Origin: an uncultured Myxococcales bacterium
GTDB lineage: Bacteria; Myxococcota_A; Polyangia; Nannocystales; Nannocystaceae
Length of the DNA stretch: 33,650 bases
NCBI GenBank assembly: GCA_902826865.1
Contig: CADEGN010000060.1
Coordinates: forward strand, 1-33,650
Reading direction: 5' to 3'
Each line of letters opens with the position of its first letter. The stretch's first letter is position 1. The position numbers and the translations under genes were made by a program. Positions 23,806-32,589 of the stretch are shown here, piece by piece. Below the pieces are notes generated by a model, which was not told the DNA's origin, ran no database searches, and saw only the letters and a list, made by a program, of their open reading frames with translations.

Positions 23806-24690
23806 CTCGAGTCGCTCCGGCACTTCGTACTCGTGGCCGAGCAGGCCACCTTCACTGCTGCCGCGCGCCATGCTCATGTCTCGCAACCGGCGTTGACCGC
23901 TTCGATCCGCCGACTTGAGGCTGTCGTCGGGGCACGGCTGTTTGATCGCGGGCGTCACGGCGCAACCTTGACGGCCGCTGGCGCGGCGCTGCTGCCTCAC
24001 GCGCGTGCGGCGGCGGTGGCCGTGGCGGAGGGTCGGCGGGCGGTGGCCCAGCTCGAGCGACTCGACACGGGCGAAGTGCGAATCGGGGGCGGACAGACAG
24101 CCTGTACGTATCTGCTGCCACCCGTGCTTTCGGTGTTCCGCCGCAAGCACCCCAAGATCGCGGTGCGTCTGCGAGAGATGCCCGAGGAGCTTGCCGTGGA
24201 CGCGTTCGACGCTGGTGAGCTCGATTTCGTCGTGGCAGGCCACGGAGCCGGCGAGATGTTCCGCGATGACCAGGTCGTCCTCGTTGCGGCGCCGGGCGCA
24301 GATCCGCGGACGTTGCCGTTCGTGGCATTCGCGCGGGGCAGCGCCGTGCGAGCGTTGATGGATCGCGACTTCCCTGGGGTCGAGATCGGGTTGGAGCTCG
24401 GCAGCATCTCCACCGTGAAGGGCAGCGTGCGAGCGGGCCTCGGCGTGGCGTTGATCAGCCGCACCGCCGTTGCGACCGACCTCGAGCTCGGACGACTCGT
24501 CGAGGTTCGTGATCCCCGAACTCCGATCGCACGCCCGCTTCGGCTCGTGCACCGCGGTGTCGATCGCCTCTCACCGGCTGCACGGGCGCTTCGGACGATC
24601 CTGCTCCGCGATGCGCCAGTGGCACCGTCGCGATCGCATCGCCGGATCCGCCGCCCCCATTCGCCGGGCGGCAGCGCGCGCGAGCGGTAG
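23803..24690 (+). CDS. LysR-family transcriptional regulator
   Basis: 295 residues. The N-terminal winged helix-turn-helix is classic: LRHFVLVAEQATFTAAARHAHVSQPALTASIRRLEAVVGARLFDRGRHGATLTAAG. The effector domain (GEVRIGGGQTACTYLLPPVLSVFRRKHPKIAVRLREM...) spans ~90-275, and a short Arg-rich tail follows. It probably controls the divergent TauE/SafE exporter in response to an anion or sulfur compound, which is inferred from layout only. Confidence 0.94.
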   Translation: MLESLRHFVLVAEQATFTAAARHAHVSQPALTASIRRLEAVVGARLFDRGRHGATLTAAGAALLPHARAAAVAVAEGRRAVAQLERLDTGEVRIGGGQTACTYLLPPVLSVFRRKHPKIAVRLREMPEELAVDAFDAGELDFVVAGHGAGEMFRDDQVVLVAAPGADPRTLPFVAFARGSAVRALMDRDFPGVEIGLELGSISTVKGSVRAGLGVALISRTAVATDLELGRLVEVRDPRTPIARPLRLVHRGVDRLSPAARALRTILLRDAPVAPSRSHRRIRRPHSPGGSARER

Positions 24691-24801
24691 GTGGACTTTG
24701 CGCTCGAGCCGGTGTGCGGGCCCGGGCACGCCGCATTCCCGCCGCGATCCGTCGACGTCGCCGGTAGACCGCGGTTTGCGTTGGAGCGTTCGACCGCGGC
24801 G

Positions 24802-25242
24802 ATGATCCAAGTCCCGTCGTTTTCGCTTTTCGTGGTGAGCTTCCTTGCAGTGTCCGGGGCCAACGGCTGCGTGTCCAGCGACGCCCCGTCAGCCCGCACG
24901 CCGACGACGGCCGAGAGCGCGGTCCGTGCCTCGGCGGAGGTGCCGTCGGCGGGCGAGCCGCGTGCTTCGCCCCCACCCGCTGATCCGGGTCCGACCACCC
25001 GCGGGCCCACGGCGCTCGGCCAGCCCCAACAGTGGGCGTGCGCCACCAACACTGAGTGCGTGCAGACGTGTGCCCTCGGAGCGGTGTCGAAGGCCTGGCT
25101 CGCGACCCACGTCGACGCCGACACCTGCGACGACGGTTGCGGGTGGAAGTCGGGTTCAATCGCGTGCCGTAACGGCGAGTGTGTCACGCTCACGGAGACC
25201 GGCGATATCGACGAGCAGTGCACGAAGCCCGCACCCCGATGA
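24802..25242 (+). CDS. Cys-rich lipoprotein, unknown
   Basis: 146 residues from ATG 24802. The signal SFSLFVVSFLAVSGANGC ends in a lipobox (Cys22). A Pro/Ala/Ser/Thr linker leads to a ~65-residue module with eight to nine cysteines: WACATNTECVQTC, GAVSKAWLATHVDADTCDDGC, SIACRNGECVTL, QCTKP. This pattern of paired cysteines with an intervening W and Asp-rich turn is common in secreted proteins of Myxococcota. It is likely disulfide-stabilised at the cell surface. Function unknown. Confidence 0.78.
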   Translation: MIQVPSFSLFVVSFLAVSGANGCVSSDAPSARTPTTAESAVRASAEVPSAGEPRASPPPADPGPTTRGPTALGQPQQWACATNTECVQTCALGAVSKAWLATHVDADTCDDGCGWKSGSIACRNGECVTLTETGDIDEQCTKPAPR

Positions 25243-25540
25243 ACGAACCTCCGGATCGTGCCAGCACGTCGCGGTGTACAGAGGTTTGTTTGTCCGACGT
25301 TCCATCGATTGGAGACGGCGGTCGAAGGGCGCGCTGCCGAATACACGTTGATCATGCTCGTCGGCAACACCTCTGCGAAGTGAGTGAAGGCATATCCCGG
25401 TCCCACCGCCGCGATTCACGGTGGTTTTCCCGGATCACCATCCTCCCGCTGCGACAGATTTGGGGGGTGGCGTCTCTTCTGTGTAGGGCCGATTCGACCC
25501 ATTTGATCGCCTTGGGCCCAAGCGCCTTCGTTCTCACCGA

Positions 25541-25545
25541 AGAGG
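25541..25545 (+). promoter_or_regulatory. Ribosome binding site GAGGA
   Basis: GAGGA lies 9 nt before the GTG at 25555 and decides that start for the Asp-rich lipoprotein. The ~300 bp before it (25243-25540) hold no gene or other feature I can support. Confidence 0.6.
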
Positions 25546-25554
25546 AACACCACC

Positions 25555-26007
25555 GTGAACCGCCGAATTCTAGTTTTTTTCAGCACAATTGGGCTCGCCG
25601 TGGGTGGCTGTGATGCCGAGGCGGACCCCTCGGATTCGCCGAATGACGCCGACATGGATGGAATCGAGGATTCCATCGATGACGATGACGACAACGACGG
25701 CCTTCCGGACGCCGAGGATGACGACGACGATGGCGACGGCATCCCGGACGATCAGGATGACGACGGAGACGACGACGCCGACGGTGACGGCGTTCCCGAC
25801 GACGAGGATGATGACGACGATAACGACGGCATCCCCGACGACGAGGATGACGACGACGACGGAGACGGCATCCCCGACGAGGATGACGACGACGGTGGCG
25901 GCGAGGATGACGGCGGCGGCGACGACAGCGACGGAGACGGCATCCCCGACGAGGACGACGAGGACGATGACGGAGACGGGATTCCGGACGACCGCGATCC
26001 GGAGTAG
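25555..26007 (+). CDS. Asp-rich calcium-repeat lipoprotein
   Basis: 150 residues with a lipoprotein signal ending VGGC (Cys19). The rest is a tandem array of acidic repeats of the DxDxDGIPDxxD kind (DNDGLPDAEDDDDD, GDGIPDDQDDD, ADGDGVPDDEDDDD, NDGIPDDEDDDD and so on). These match the calcium-binding type 3 repeat of thrombospondin and related bacterial surface stalks. It is probably an outer-membrane-anchored, calcium-binding rod or spacer with no separate functional domain. The DNA is itself a near-perfect GAC/GAT/GAG repeat, prone to length change by slippage. Confidence 0.85.
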   Translation: MNRRILVFFSTIGLAVGGCDAEADPSDSPNDADMDGIEDSIDDDDDNDGLPDAEDDDDDGDGIPDDQDDDGDDDADGDGVPDDEDDDDDNDGIPDDEDDDDDGDGIPDEDDDDGGGEDDGGGDDSDGDGIPDEDDEDDDGDGIPDDRDPE

Positions 26008-26046
26008 CTCGGCTCCTCCCGTGTCGCTCCCTCAGCCCGCTTGGGA

Positions 26047-26072
26047 CGCCCTCGCAGCCTGAGGGAGAGGGC
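26047..26072. terminator. Hairpin in convergent intergenic region
   Basis: CGCCCTC (26047-26053) and GAGGGCG (26066-26072) form a 7-bp stem. It is the first of three consecutive hairpins between the convergent genes ending at 26007 and 26191. Confidence 0.4.
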
Positions 26073-26106
26073 GCAACTTGAGACGTGGCTGAAGTCCACG
26101 TCGACG

Positions 26107-26136
26107 TCGCCCGGGCTCATCGTTGAGCCCGGGCGA
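26107..26136. terminator. Strong symmetric hairpin between convergent genes
   Basis: CGCCCGGGCTCA-TCGT-TGAGCCCGGGCG is a perfect 12-bp stem (13 with the flanking T/A). It lies between convergent genes and could end transcription from both sides, although no U-run follows. A further hairpin, GACGTGG/CCACGTC, is at 26082-26102. Confidence 0.65.
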
Positions 26137-26190
26137 TGGCGCGTGAAGGGTCTCGGCCCAGCGGTTTCAGCTCGGCGCGTCGGTGCGGGA

Positions 26191-26523
26191 TCAACGTGGA
26201 AGGTCGAACTTGGGGGCGTCATCGGACGCCGCCGTGTCAGCGGCGGTCGAGCCTCCTGTGCCCCCGCCGGTGCCAGTGCTGGTGCCGGCGCCGGTGGAAT
26301 CTGTACCTGCGCCGGTTGTCGCGGTCGTCGTCGACTCCGAGGCTCCGCCTGAGGTGCCCGCCAACGTGTCGGCGGCCCCCGTCTCGGCCAGGGTGCCGGT
26401 CGCGGGTCCGGTCGTTGTCGCGGCCGCCGTCGTTTCCGCGGCTGTTTCGTAGCCGATGTCGTCCGCGGGGCAGCCGCCCGCTCCAACCAGAGTCCATGCC
26501 ACCAAGGCGATGCGCGTGTGCAT
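26191..26523 (-). CDS. Thr/Ala/Gly-rich lipoprotein
   Basis: 110 residues with signal IALVAWTLVGAGGC (Cys18, good lipobox). Almost the whole mature chain is low-complexity Thr, Ala, Gly and Ser (TAAETTAAATTTG, GTSTGTGGGTGG), ending SDDAPKFDLPR. It looks like a disordered, possibly glycosylated, surface stalk without a catalytic domain. A perfect AAGGAGGG ribosome site precedes the ATG. The gene lies 17 bp after the large HTTM gene and is probably its operon partner. Confidence 0.75.
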   Translation of the reverse strand: MHTRIALVAWTLVGAGGCPADDIGYETAAETTAAATTTGPATGTLAETGAADTLAGTSGGASESTTTATTGAGTDSTGAGTSTGTGGGTGGSTAADTAASDDAPKFDLPR

Positions 26524-26530
26524 GAGCTGT

Positions 26531-26538
26531 GCCCTCCT
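26531..26538 (-). promoter_or_regulatory. Ribosome binding site AAGGAGGG
   Basis: Strong Shine-Dalgarno 7-8 nt upstream of ATG 26523, read on the minus strand, lying between the HTTM gene stop and the small lipoprotein start. Confidence 0.8.
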
Positions 26539-26540
26539 TA

Positions 26541-29105
26541 TCAGTCGTCGAGTTTACGCGTCGGATCTTTTTCGCCGTCTTCCACAGGGGGCTCTTCCTT
26601 TGGTGCGTGGTCGCGCTCCCACGCCTTCTTCTTGTGCTTGATCCACGGCTTGTACTTCTCGTTGTCCGGCAACGGATCGAGCCCATGTCGCTCGCGCACC
26701 CAGTTGGGCAGCTGTCCCATCACTGCGGTCTTGCAGTTCTCGGTGTGCTCGACCTTCTCCTCGCGCGTGCGCTCCAGCAGATCTTCAGGAACGTACCAAC
26801 CGTCGCGCGCCACTGCCTCCGGCGACGGAATGCGGTACGACACCTTCACCAGCTCGACCTTCTTCGGTGCCGTGCCGTTGCCGCGTTCTGGATCGAGCGC
26901 CCAGAAGCGGCAGTAGTATCGGGCATGCCATTTGCGATACCAACTGGTGTCGCCCGACTCGCCGCCGATGATTCGCCGGTTCATCTTGCGGATTCGGTCG
27001 TTCCAAATCCACGGGATTGGCTTCATCTCCGGGGCGTAGACGTCGGTTTTCATGTCCCAGACGTTGCCGTCCTGATCCGTGACGAGCACCTTGAGGAACA
27101 CATTCGAACGTGGGGGATTGGGCGCAAACATTCCCCAGCCCTGGTCGGTTTGCGTCCGCGTGAGCCAGATCGTGAAGATGCGGCGGCCGTCGTGGCGGAA
27201 CGAATCGAGGGAGTCCTTCTCCGGCAGCAGCCACACGGTAACCGCGGTGATGTGCCAGATCAGCAAGGTGCTCAGGGGGAACCGTCCGCGTGGCCCGTAG
27301 GCCCAGGCGATCCGCGGGCGCTCACCCTCTGCGTCGGGCTCCAATTTGCGTCGCCGCTGGGAACGCCAGGTCTGGAAGGCCACGCCTGCGGCGAAGAGCA
27401 ACGCCGCCCACCAGATTCTTAGCCAGCTCCATTCCGGCTTCACCAGCGCCGCGACTACGATGCCAACGACCACGATCCCGAGCGTGATGAACATCGCCCA
27501 CTGGGGAAAGCGAACGGAGTCGCGGTGCAGGTGCGGGAGCGTTGGATCCTCGGCTGGCAGCGGCGGCAGACCTTCGCGCACGTCCGCCGGGATCCCGGGC
27601 ACGCCCCATTTGCCAAGGCGCCGACCGATGCGACGCAGGCCCGTGGCCACCTCAAAGCCCGCAAGGTAGACGAGCGTGTTCGACAGCATCCCGGTTTGAA
27701 ACTGGCCAATGTTCATGAGCAGGAAAATCCCGCCCATGACCGCGAGGTGCCACGGAAGCCAGATTCGCCGCCCGAGGATCCATCGCGCAACCCAGCCGTG
27801 GTCGATCGTCACCGGCCGCTTCCGGCGGATGATGAACGGCTTGCGTTCGAGGCGGCCCCACAACCAGTAGATCCCCAGCCACAGGGCCACCCACGGTCCG
27901 ACGAAGACCGCAGGGTGCCAAGGTGGCACGAAGTGGACCGACCATGTGATCCAGATGACCGCGCCTGAGACGGCGATGATCGTCAACCAGCACAGGTGGG
28001 TGACGGTTCGACGCCAGCCGGTGGCGGGCGCGAACTTCTCCGCTCGAGCAAAGTGCACCAGCACGCCAAGGAAGCAGAAGAAGAAGAACACCTCACCCCA
28101 GTGGGTGACCCACGTGGCGAGGCGCAACAGGTTCGTGCCCAGCAGCGCGGAGATGCGCTGGGGATAGAACCGGTAGAAATGGTCCATGTTCCACGCGTAG
28201 TAGATCGCGTCGCCCTTTGCCCACACGCTCCCGTTCTTGAGGATGCCCGTGACGGCGTACACCGCGGCGAGCTGGGCCATCGCCAGCTTGCGTGGCCACG
28301 ATGGGATCAACCGATAGACCGCCTGCAATCCGCGCGGATGATCTGGGCTCGGGGCCACGCCCGCGCCGCCGCCCGGCCCATCGCGTTCGCTCAGCAAGCC
28401 CTGACGACGCAGTGTGCGGCAGCGCAACCAGTTGTCGACGCTGTAGGCGTGCCCCGACTTCGCACAGATGAGATAGGCCAGGAACACGCGATAGACGAGC
28501 TCGGTCCCCTCCCAGAAGAGGTGATTGCGGAAGAAGATGCTGTTCATCAAGACGAAGGTCAGCACGCCCATCAGGCGTGTACGAAACCCGATCATGAACA
28601 GAGCAGCACAGACCTCGAATGCCGCCAGGTGACCCCAGAAAAACGCGGGTGTGTCCCAGAAGTAGAGGAGTGACCACTTGGGACCCTTGAGGAACTCGAT
28701 CACGCCCCAGGCATCGAAGAACCCCCACGGTTCCTCGGGGCTGAAGCCGTCGCCGAATCCCTTGAACTGGGCGGCCGCGTGGACCTGACGCGCGACGTCG
28801 GCGGTGAAGATGCCCTCGTCGGTAAACAGAAACGTGAAGTGCCCCAACAGGTCGTTTACGTTGCAGATGACGAAGAACCCGAATACGATGCGATAAAGAG
28901 CCATCGCGCGCGGGTCCTCGGCGACGTTCCAAAACCGCCGCCAGCGCTCGTTGTGCACGATGAACAACGTGCACAACGCGATCGCTCCGATGAGCATCAC
29001 CCAGCCGACACTGGGAGAGAGCGCCCGTGCTGCTTCGTTGGGGACCTTGTCTTCGGCAAACGCGAGTAACGCGGTGCCCCAACCGACGGACTGAAAGCCA
29101 AGCAT
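26541..29105 (-). CDS. HTTM-family (gamma-carboxylase-like) membrane protein
   Basis: 854 residues from ATG 29105. Many membrane segments occur in residues ~30-650. The family's opening (FWNVAEDPRAMALYRIVFGFFVICNVNDLLGHFTFLFTDEGIFTADVARQ) and a later YFWDTPAFFWGHLAAFEVCAALFMIGFRTR segment match the HTTM family. VYAVTGILKNGSVWAKGDAIYYAWNMDHF is a conserved membrane-exposed stretch. A late QGWGMFAPNPPRSNVFLKVLVTDQDG motif also occurs in this family. The family is related to vitamin-K-dependent gamma-glutamyl carboxylase, but the bacterial members' reaction is generally unknown. The Lys/Glu-rich tail is cytoplasmic-looking. It is divergent from the ClC gene. Confidence 0.85.
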   Translation of the reverse strand: MLGFQSVGWGTALLAFAEDKVPNEAARALSPSVGWVMLIGAIALCTLFIVHNERWRRFWNVAEDPRAMALYRIVFGFFVICNVNDLLGHFTFLFTDEGIFTADVARQVHAAAQFKGFGDGFSPEEPWGFFDAWGVIEFLKGPKWSLLYFWDTPAFFWGHLAAFEVCAALFMIGFRTRLMGVLTFVLMNSIFFRNHLFWEGTELVYRVFLAYLICAKSGHAYSVDNWLRCRTLRRQGLLSERDGPGGGAGVAPSPDHPRGLQAVYRLIPSWPRKLAMAQLAAVYAVTGILKNGSVWAKGDAIYYAWNMDHFYRFYPQRISALLGTNLLRLATWVTHWGEVFFFFCFLGVLVHFARAEKFAPATGWRRTVTHLCWLTIIAVSGAVIWITWSVHFVPPWHPAVFVGPWVALWLGIYWLWGRLERKPFIIRRKRPVTIDHGWVARWILGRRIWLPWHLAVMGGIFLLMNIGQFQTGMLSNTLVYLAGFEVATGLRRIGRRLGKWGVPGIPADVREGLPPLPAEDPTLPHLHRDSVRFPQWAMFITLGIVVVGIVVAALVKPEWSWLRIWWAALLFAAGVAFQTWRSQRRRKLEPDAEGERPRIAWAYGPRGRFPLSTLLIWHITAVTVWLLPEKDSLDSFRHDGRRIFTIWLTRTQTDQGWGMFAPNPPRSNVFLKVLVTDQDGNVWDMKTDVYAPEMKPIPWIWNDRIRKMNRRIIGGESGDTSWYRKWHARYYCRFWALDPERGNGTAPKKVELVKVSYRIPSPEAVARDGWYVPEDLLERTREEKVEHTENCKTAVMGQLPNWVRERHGLDPLPDNEKYKPWIKHKKKAWERDHAPKEEPPVEDGEKDPTRKLDD

Positions 29106-29332
29106 CTGCTTTGGCGAGTGTTTCCGACGGGGCGGCCGAGCGCAAGGGCTGCGGTCATCGGCGAGGCGGCGGTGGGATCCGGCCGCGATGTACGAAGCTC
29201 TCGCGAAGAGGGGCGGTCTTGCCATCGGGTCCGATGCGGCGGCGTGCCACGCGACAAGGGTTGCGTCGCATTGCGCTCGCGACTCGCGCCTGCACGGTTG
29301 AAAGCCTGCCCCTGGCACCGTACCGTGCGAGG

Positions 29333-31534
29333 GTGGACCCCGAAACACCACCTGCCGAACCGGAGGTGGAGGCGCCAGACGCAGCACGGCAGGGTGATCC
29401 GTGGTCAACGTCGACCGCGATGCCGGTGGTCGAGTCAACTGATCTTCGTCGCACCGGTTACTTCAAGCCGCTTTCACCGGGGGGCCGGATCGAGCGTGCC
29501 TGGGCTGGCGCGGGGCTGTCGCTCGGACGGCGGCTGGCGATGGTGGTGCGCGACGATCACATCTTCGTGATCCTCATGGCCGCGGTCGTGGGCGCAACGA
29601 GTGGTGCGGCCGCGGGCCTGCTTATGACTTGGATCGAGTTCGCGGTCGACTCGTTCCCTGAGCCGCGACAAACCGGCGACGTTGCGTGGTGGCTGTTTGT
29701 GCTCGGTGTGCCGATGCTAGGCGGGTTGCTCGCGGGTGGTCTCCGCTCGCTTGCACGTCGGCTGATTCGCCAGCCCCTCGTGCTCGGTGTTCCCGGGGTG
29801 GTCGAGGCCGTGGCCAAGCGCGCTGGCGTGCTGCACGGGCCGAGCGGAATCGTCTGCGGGCTTGGCACCGGGCTAACTATCGGCAGTGGCGGATCGACCG
29901 GACACGAAGGACCGTCGGTCGCAATCGGCGCAACCGTTGGCGGTGTGCTCGCGCGCTTTTTCGGGCTGGGTCGCCGCCGTCGCGTCGCGATGGTGGGGGC
30001 CGGAAGTGCGGCGGGCATCGCGGCTGCGTTCAATGCCCCGCTGGCGGGTGTGATCTTCACCGCCGAGGTCGTGTTCGGCGGCTCCATCGGCGGTGACGTC
30101 GGGACCATGTCGGTGTTCATCCCGCTCATCGTCGCTGCGGTGTGCGGCACGTTCGTTTCGCACGCCATCCGCGGCGAAAGCCTGTCGTTCACCGATTTGC
30201 CCGCACACGCCGGACTCACCCTGGGTGAGCTCGCGTTCTATGTCGTGTTGGCCGTGGCCGCCGGTGTGATCGGGACGGTGTTTGCCCGCACCGTCGTCCG
30301 GATTGGGCACGCGTTCGAACGCATACGCGCCCCGACGTGGATCAAGCCTGCGATCGGTGCACTCGCGGTCGGCCTGCTCGCGGCGGTCTTCTCGCAAGAC
30401 CTGCTTGGTGCGGGGCACTCAACCGTCGATCGAGCGCTGCACGGCGAGCTTGGTTGGCGTTGGGCGGCGATCCTCCTGCTGCTCAAGATCATCGCCACGG
30501 GCCTCACCGTCGGTAGCGGAGGATTCGGCGGGACGTTTCTCCCGCAAATGTATGTCGGCGCGTGCCTCGGGACGCTGATCGGCTCGCTTGCGGCGCTCGT
30601 GGTCGGCGGATCGCAAGGCGTCGGCGCATTCGCGCTTGTCGGTATGGGGGCGATCTTCGGTGCGGTGATGCACGCTCCCCTCACGCCGATCGTGATGGTC
30701 TTCGAGCTGACCCAGGACTACGGGATCATGTTGCCACTCATGCTCTCGTGCATCCTGGCAGTGGTTGTTGCCCGCCGGATCTCGCCGAAAAGTCTGCTCG
30801 CGCTCGAACTCGCCGACCGTGGCGTGGTGCTGGAGCGCGAGGCCGAGCGTGACGTCATGCAACGCGGGCACGTGCGCGAGCTCATGATGTCGGCGCCGGC
30901 CGTGCTCACCGTGGGGGCCGGCCTGCAGGAAGTCAGCCAAGCAGCGCTAAATGCCGAGCTCCATGCCGTGTTCGTTGTCGACAGCGATGGCGGGGTCATG
31001 GGCTACATCAACGGCAAGACCCTCGCGCAGCAAGTCCTTCTCGCGCAGGTTCACGAGGCATCGACGGCGCGCGATCTAATGGTCACGCGCGGACTGCCGC
31101 TGCTTCACGCCGACGACACTTTGGCGGGCGCCATGGTGGCTTCGGCGCGCTCGGGTCTTGAGATCCTGCCGGTCGTCGACGCGGCGCGCCGGCTTGTCGG
31201 TGTGTTGCGTCGAGGTGATCTGATCACGCACTACAGCGAGCACGTTTTGCTTCCACGCGAGGAAGTGGTCCAGGTCCGGACGAACGCTTCCGTCCCTGAT
31301 CAAGAAGTGGGGCTCGGCAAGGGCATCGTCCTCGAACGGCTGATCGTCGGGCGGCGATGGGCCGGGCGTACCTTGGCTGAGCTCGGACTGCGCCAACGCA
31401 CCGGGACCACCGTGCTCGAGTGGTGTCGCGGCGACGAGACGCTTGCGGTCGATCCGCGCGCTCCGCTGCGCGAAGGAGACGCGCTGGCGATCGCGGGGAC
31501 GCGGGAGCAGATTCTCCGCGTGCGAGCGCTTTGA
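29333..31534 (+). CDS. ClC-family chloride channel/transporter with CBS domains
   Basis: 733 residues from GTG 29333, chosen because homology and an acidic, Pro-rich N-terminus begin there. An ATG at 29234 or 29420 is also in frame. The ClC core has GSGGSTGHEGP with the gating Glu192, and GSGGFGGTFLP as the second selectivity loop. The region corresponding to the first loop is LVLGVPGVV. The internal segment FNAPLAGVIFTAEVVFGG has Val where proton-coupled antiporters have a second Glu. Two CBS domains (~510-640: MQRGHVRELMMSAPAVLTV and STARDLMVTRGLPLLHADDTL) and a TrkA-C-like end (ERLIVGRRWAGRTLAELGLRQRTGTTVLEWCRGDE) follow. It acts in the inner membrane. Confidence 0.92.
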   Translation: MDPETPPAEPEVEAPDAARQGDPWSTSTAMPVVESTDLRRTGYFKPLSPGGRIERAWAGAGLSLGRRLAMVVRDDHIFVILMAAVVGATSGAAAGLLMTWIEFAVDSFPEPRQTGDVAWWLFVLGVPMLGGLLAGGLRSLARRLIRQPLVLGVPGVVEAVAKRAGVLHGPSGIVCGLGTGLTIGSGGSTGHEGPSVAIGATVGGVLARFFGLGRRRRVAMVGAGSAAGIAAAFNAPLAGVIFTAEVVFGGSIGGDVGTMSVFIPLIVAAVCGTFVSHAIRGESLSFTDLPAHAGLTLGELAFYVVLAVAAGVIGTVFARTVVRIGHAFERIRAPTWIKPAIGALAVGLLAAVFSQDLLGAGHSTVDRALHGELGWRWAAILLLLKIIATGLTVGSGGFGGTFLPQMYVGACLGTLIGSLAALVVGGSQGVGAFALVGMGAIFGAVMHAPLTPIVMVFELTQDYGIMLPLMLSCILAVVVARRISPKSLLALELADRGVVLEREAERDVMQRGHVRELMMSAPAVLTVGAGLQEVSQAALNAELHAVFVVDSDGGVMGYINGKTLAQQVLLAQVHEASTARDLMVTRGLPLLHADDTLAGAMVASARSGLEILPVVDAARRLVGVLRRGDLITHYSEHVLLPREEVVQVRTNASVPDQEVGLGKGIVLERLIVGRRWAGRTLAELGLRQRTGTTVLEWCRGDETLAVDPRAPLREGDALAIAGTREQILRVRAL

Positions 31535-31615
31535 CGGCGCGGACGCGTCGAAACCGAGTACCGGCGGTCGGCCGGCTGCGTCTCGACGTGCGGTGGCGGT
31601 TGCCGCGGTACCGAT

Positions 31616-32527
31616 TCATGTCGTCGTGCCGCGGACGAGCAGGACCCCGGCCACCGGCATGATGAGTGCGCCGATCCACATCGTGGGCCCTAGGGTTGCG
31701 CCCCAGAACACTCGATCGAGCACGGCGCCGACCGGGATCGCCGCGTACGCGACAATGGCGATGCTCGGGGCGTCGGCGCGCGCGTATGCGTGGCTCATCG
31801 CGATTTGCCCGACGAGCCCTGCGCCGGCCATGCCGACGATCCGGCTGACTCCACCGCCGAACGACAAAGTGTCGGGAATCCCGCGGAGCTGCCCGGCCAT
31901 CAGTGCTGCGGCGGCACACAACACCGTCGCAAACGCAGTGAAATGGAACACCACGGTCTCCGGTGCGTCAGCAAGGTGCCCGCGATCCAGCCGAGGATCG
32001 ACGTTTGGAGCTGTCGCCTGCCGGAGCGTGATGTGGGCCAGGGCGGAGGCAAGGGTAGAGCCAACGCTCGCCAGTCCGGGCAAAAGCGGTACCGCGATCG
32101 CCCCGGCGATCCAGACCGCGTCGTTCGCGACGAAGTTGCCCGGAACAAGCACGACGGCGGACCCCGCCAACGCCAGCACGAGGGCCGCAAACGCGCGGCC
32201 CCGCAGCCGCTCCCCGAGGATCAGTGGGCTAAGCGTCGCCACGAGCACGGGCTGCATCAGGTGAATGACGGTGTGCTGGAGCAGCGACAGCGCGCGCACA
32301 GCCCAGAAGTTGGTCGCCATCGCCACTGCGCCGAGAAGCGATCTCAGCGCGACAGTTCGCGGCCGTCGTGGACGAAGCGGGAGCCCGCGCCGCACCAACT
32401 CGAGCCAGGCGACCGGCAGGCCGGGTGCGGTGCGCCACACGATCACCTCGAGCGTGCCCATTCCGTGCTCGCGAAGGTCCTTCACACAGGCACCCATCAC
32501 CGCGAACGCGACGACCGACGCGAGCAT
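31616..32527 (-). CDS. EamA-type (DMT) membrane transporter
   Basis: 303 residues from ATG 32527 with ~10 membrane helices in two halves: LASVVAFAVMGACVKDL as helix 1, LLQHTVIHLMQPVLVATLSPLILGERL at helix 4, and VGQIAMSHAYARADAPSIAIVAYAAIPVGAVLDRVFWGATLGPTMWIGALIMPVAGVLLV at the end. These match drug/metabolite transporter family members. The substrate is unknown. The in-frame extension to 32890 is repetitive GC-rich DNA including the palindrome and was not used. It is convergent with the ClC gene. Confidence 0.85.
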   Translation of the reverse strand: MLASVVAFAVMGACVKDLREHGMGTLEVIVWRTAPGLPVAWLELVRRGLPLRPRRPRTVALRSLLGAVAMATNFWAVRALSLLQHTVIHLMQPVLVATLSPLILGERLRGRAFAALVLALAGSAVVLVPGNFVANDAVWIAGAIAVPLLPGLASVGSTLASALAHITLRQATAPNVDPRLDRGHLADAPETVVFHFTAFATVLCAAAALMAGQLRGIPDTLSFGGGVSRIVGMAGAGLVGQIAMSHAYARADAPSIAIVAYAAIPVGAVLDRVFWGATLGPTMWIGALIMPVAGVLLVRGTTT

Positions 32528-32589
32528 GGAGAACAGCCCAGTCGCTGGGCTGGACGAGGAAATCGGGGGACGCAACGGGCCCAGGCGTC

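Noticed and set aside
23997..25406. 469-residue minus-strand frame
   Set aside because: Antisense of LysR and the Cys-rich lipoprotein. Ser/Arg-rich with no recognisable fold.
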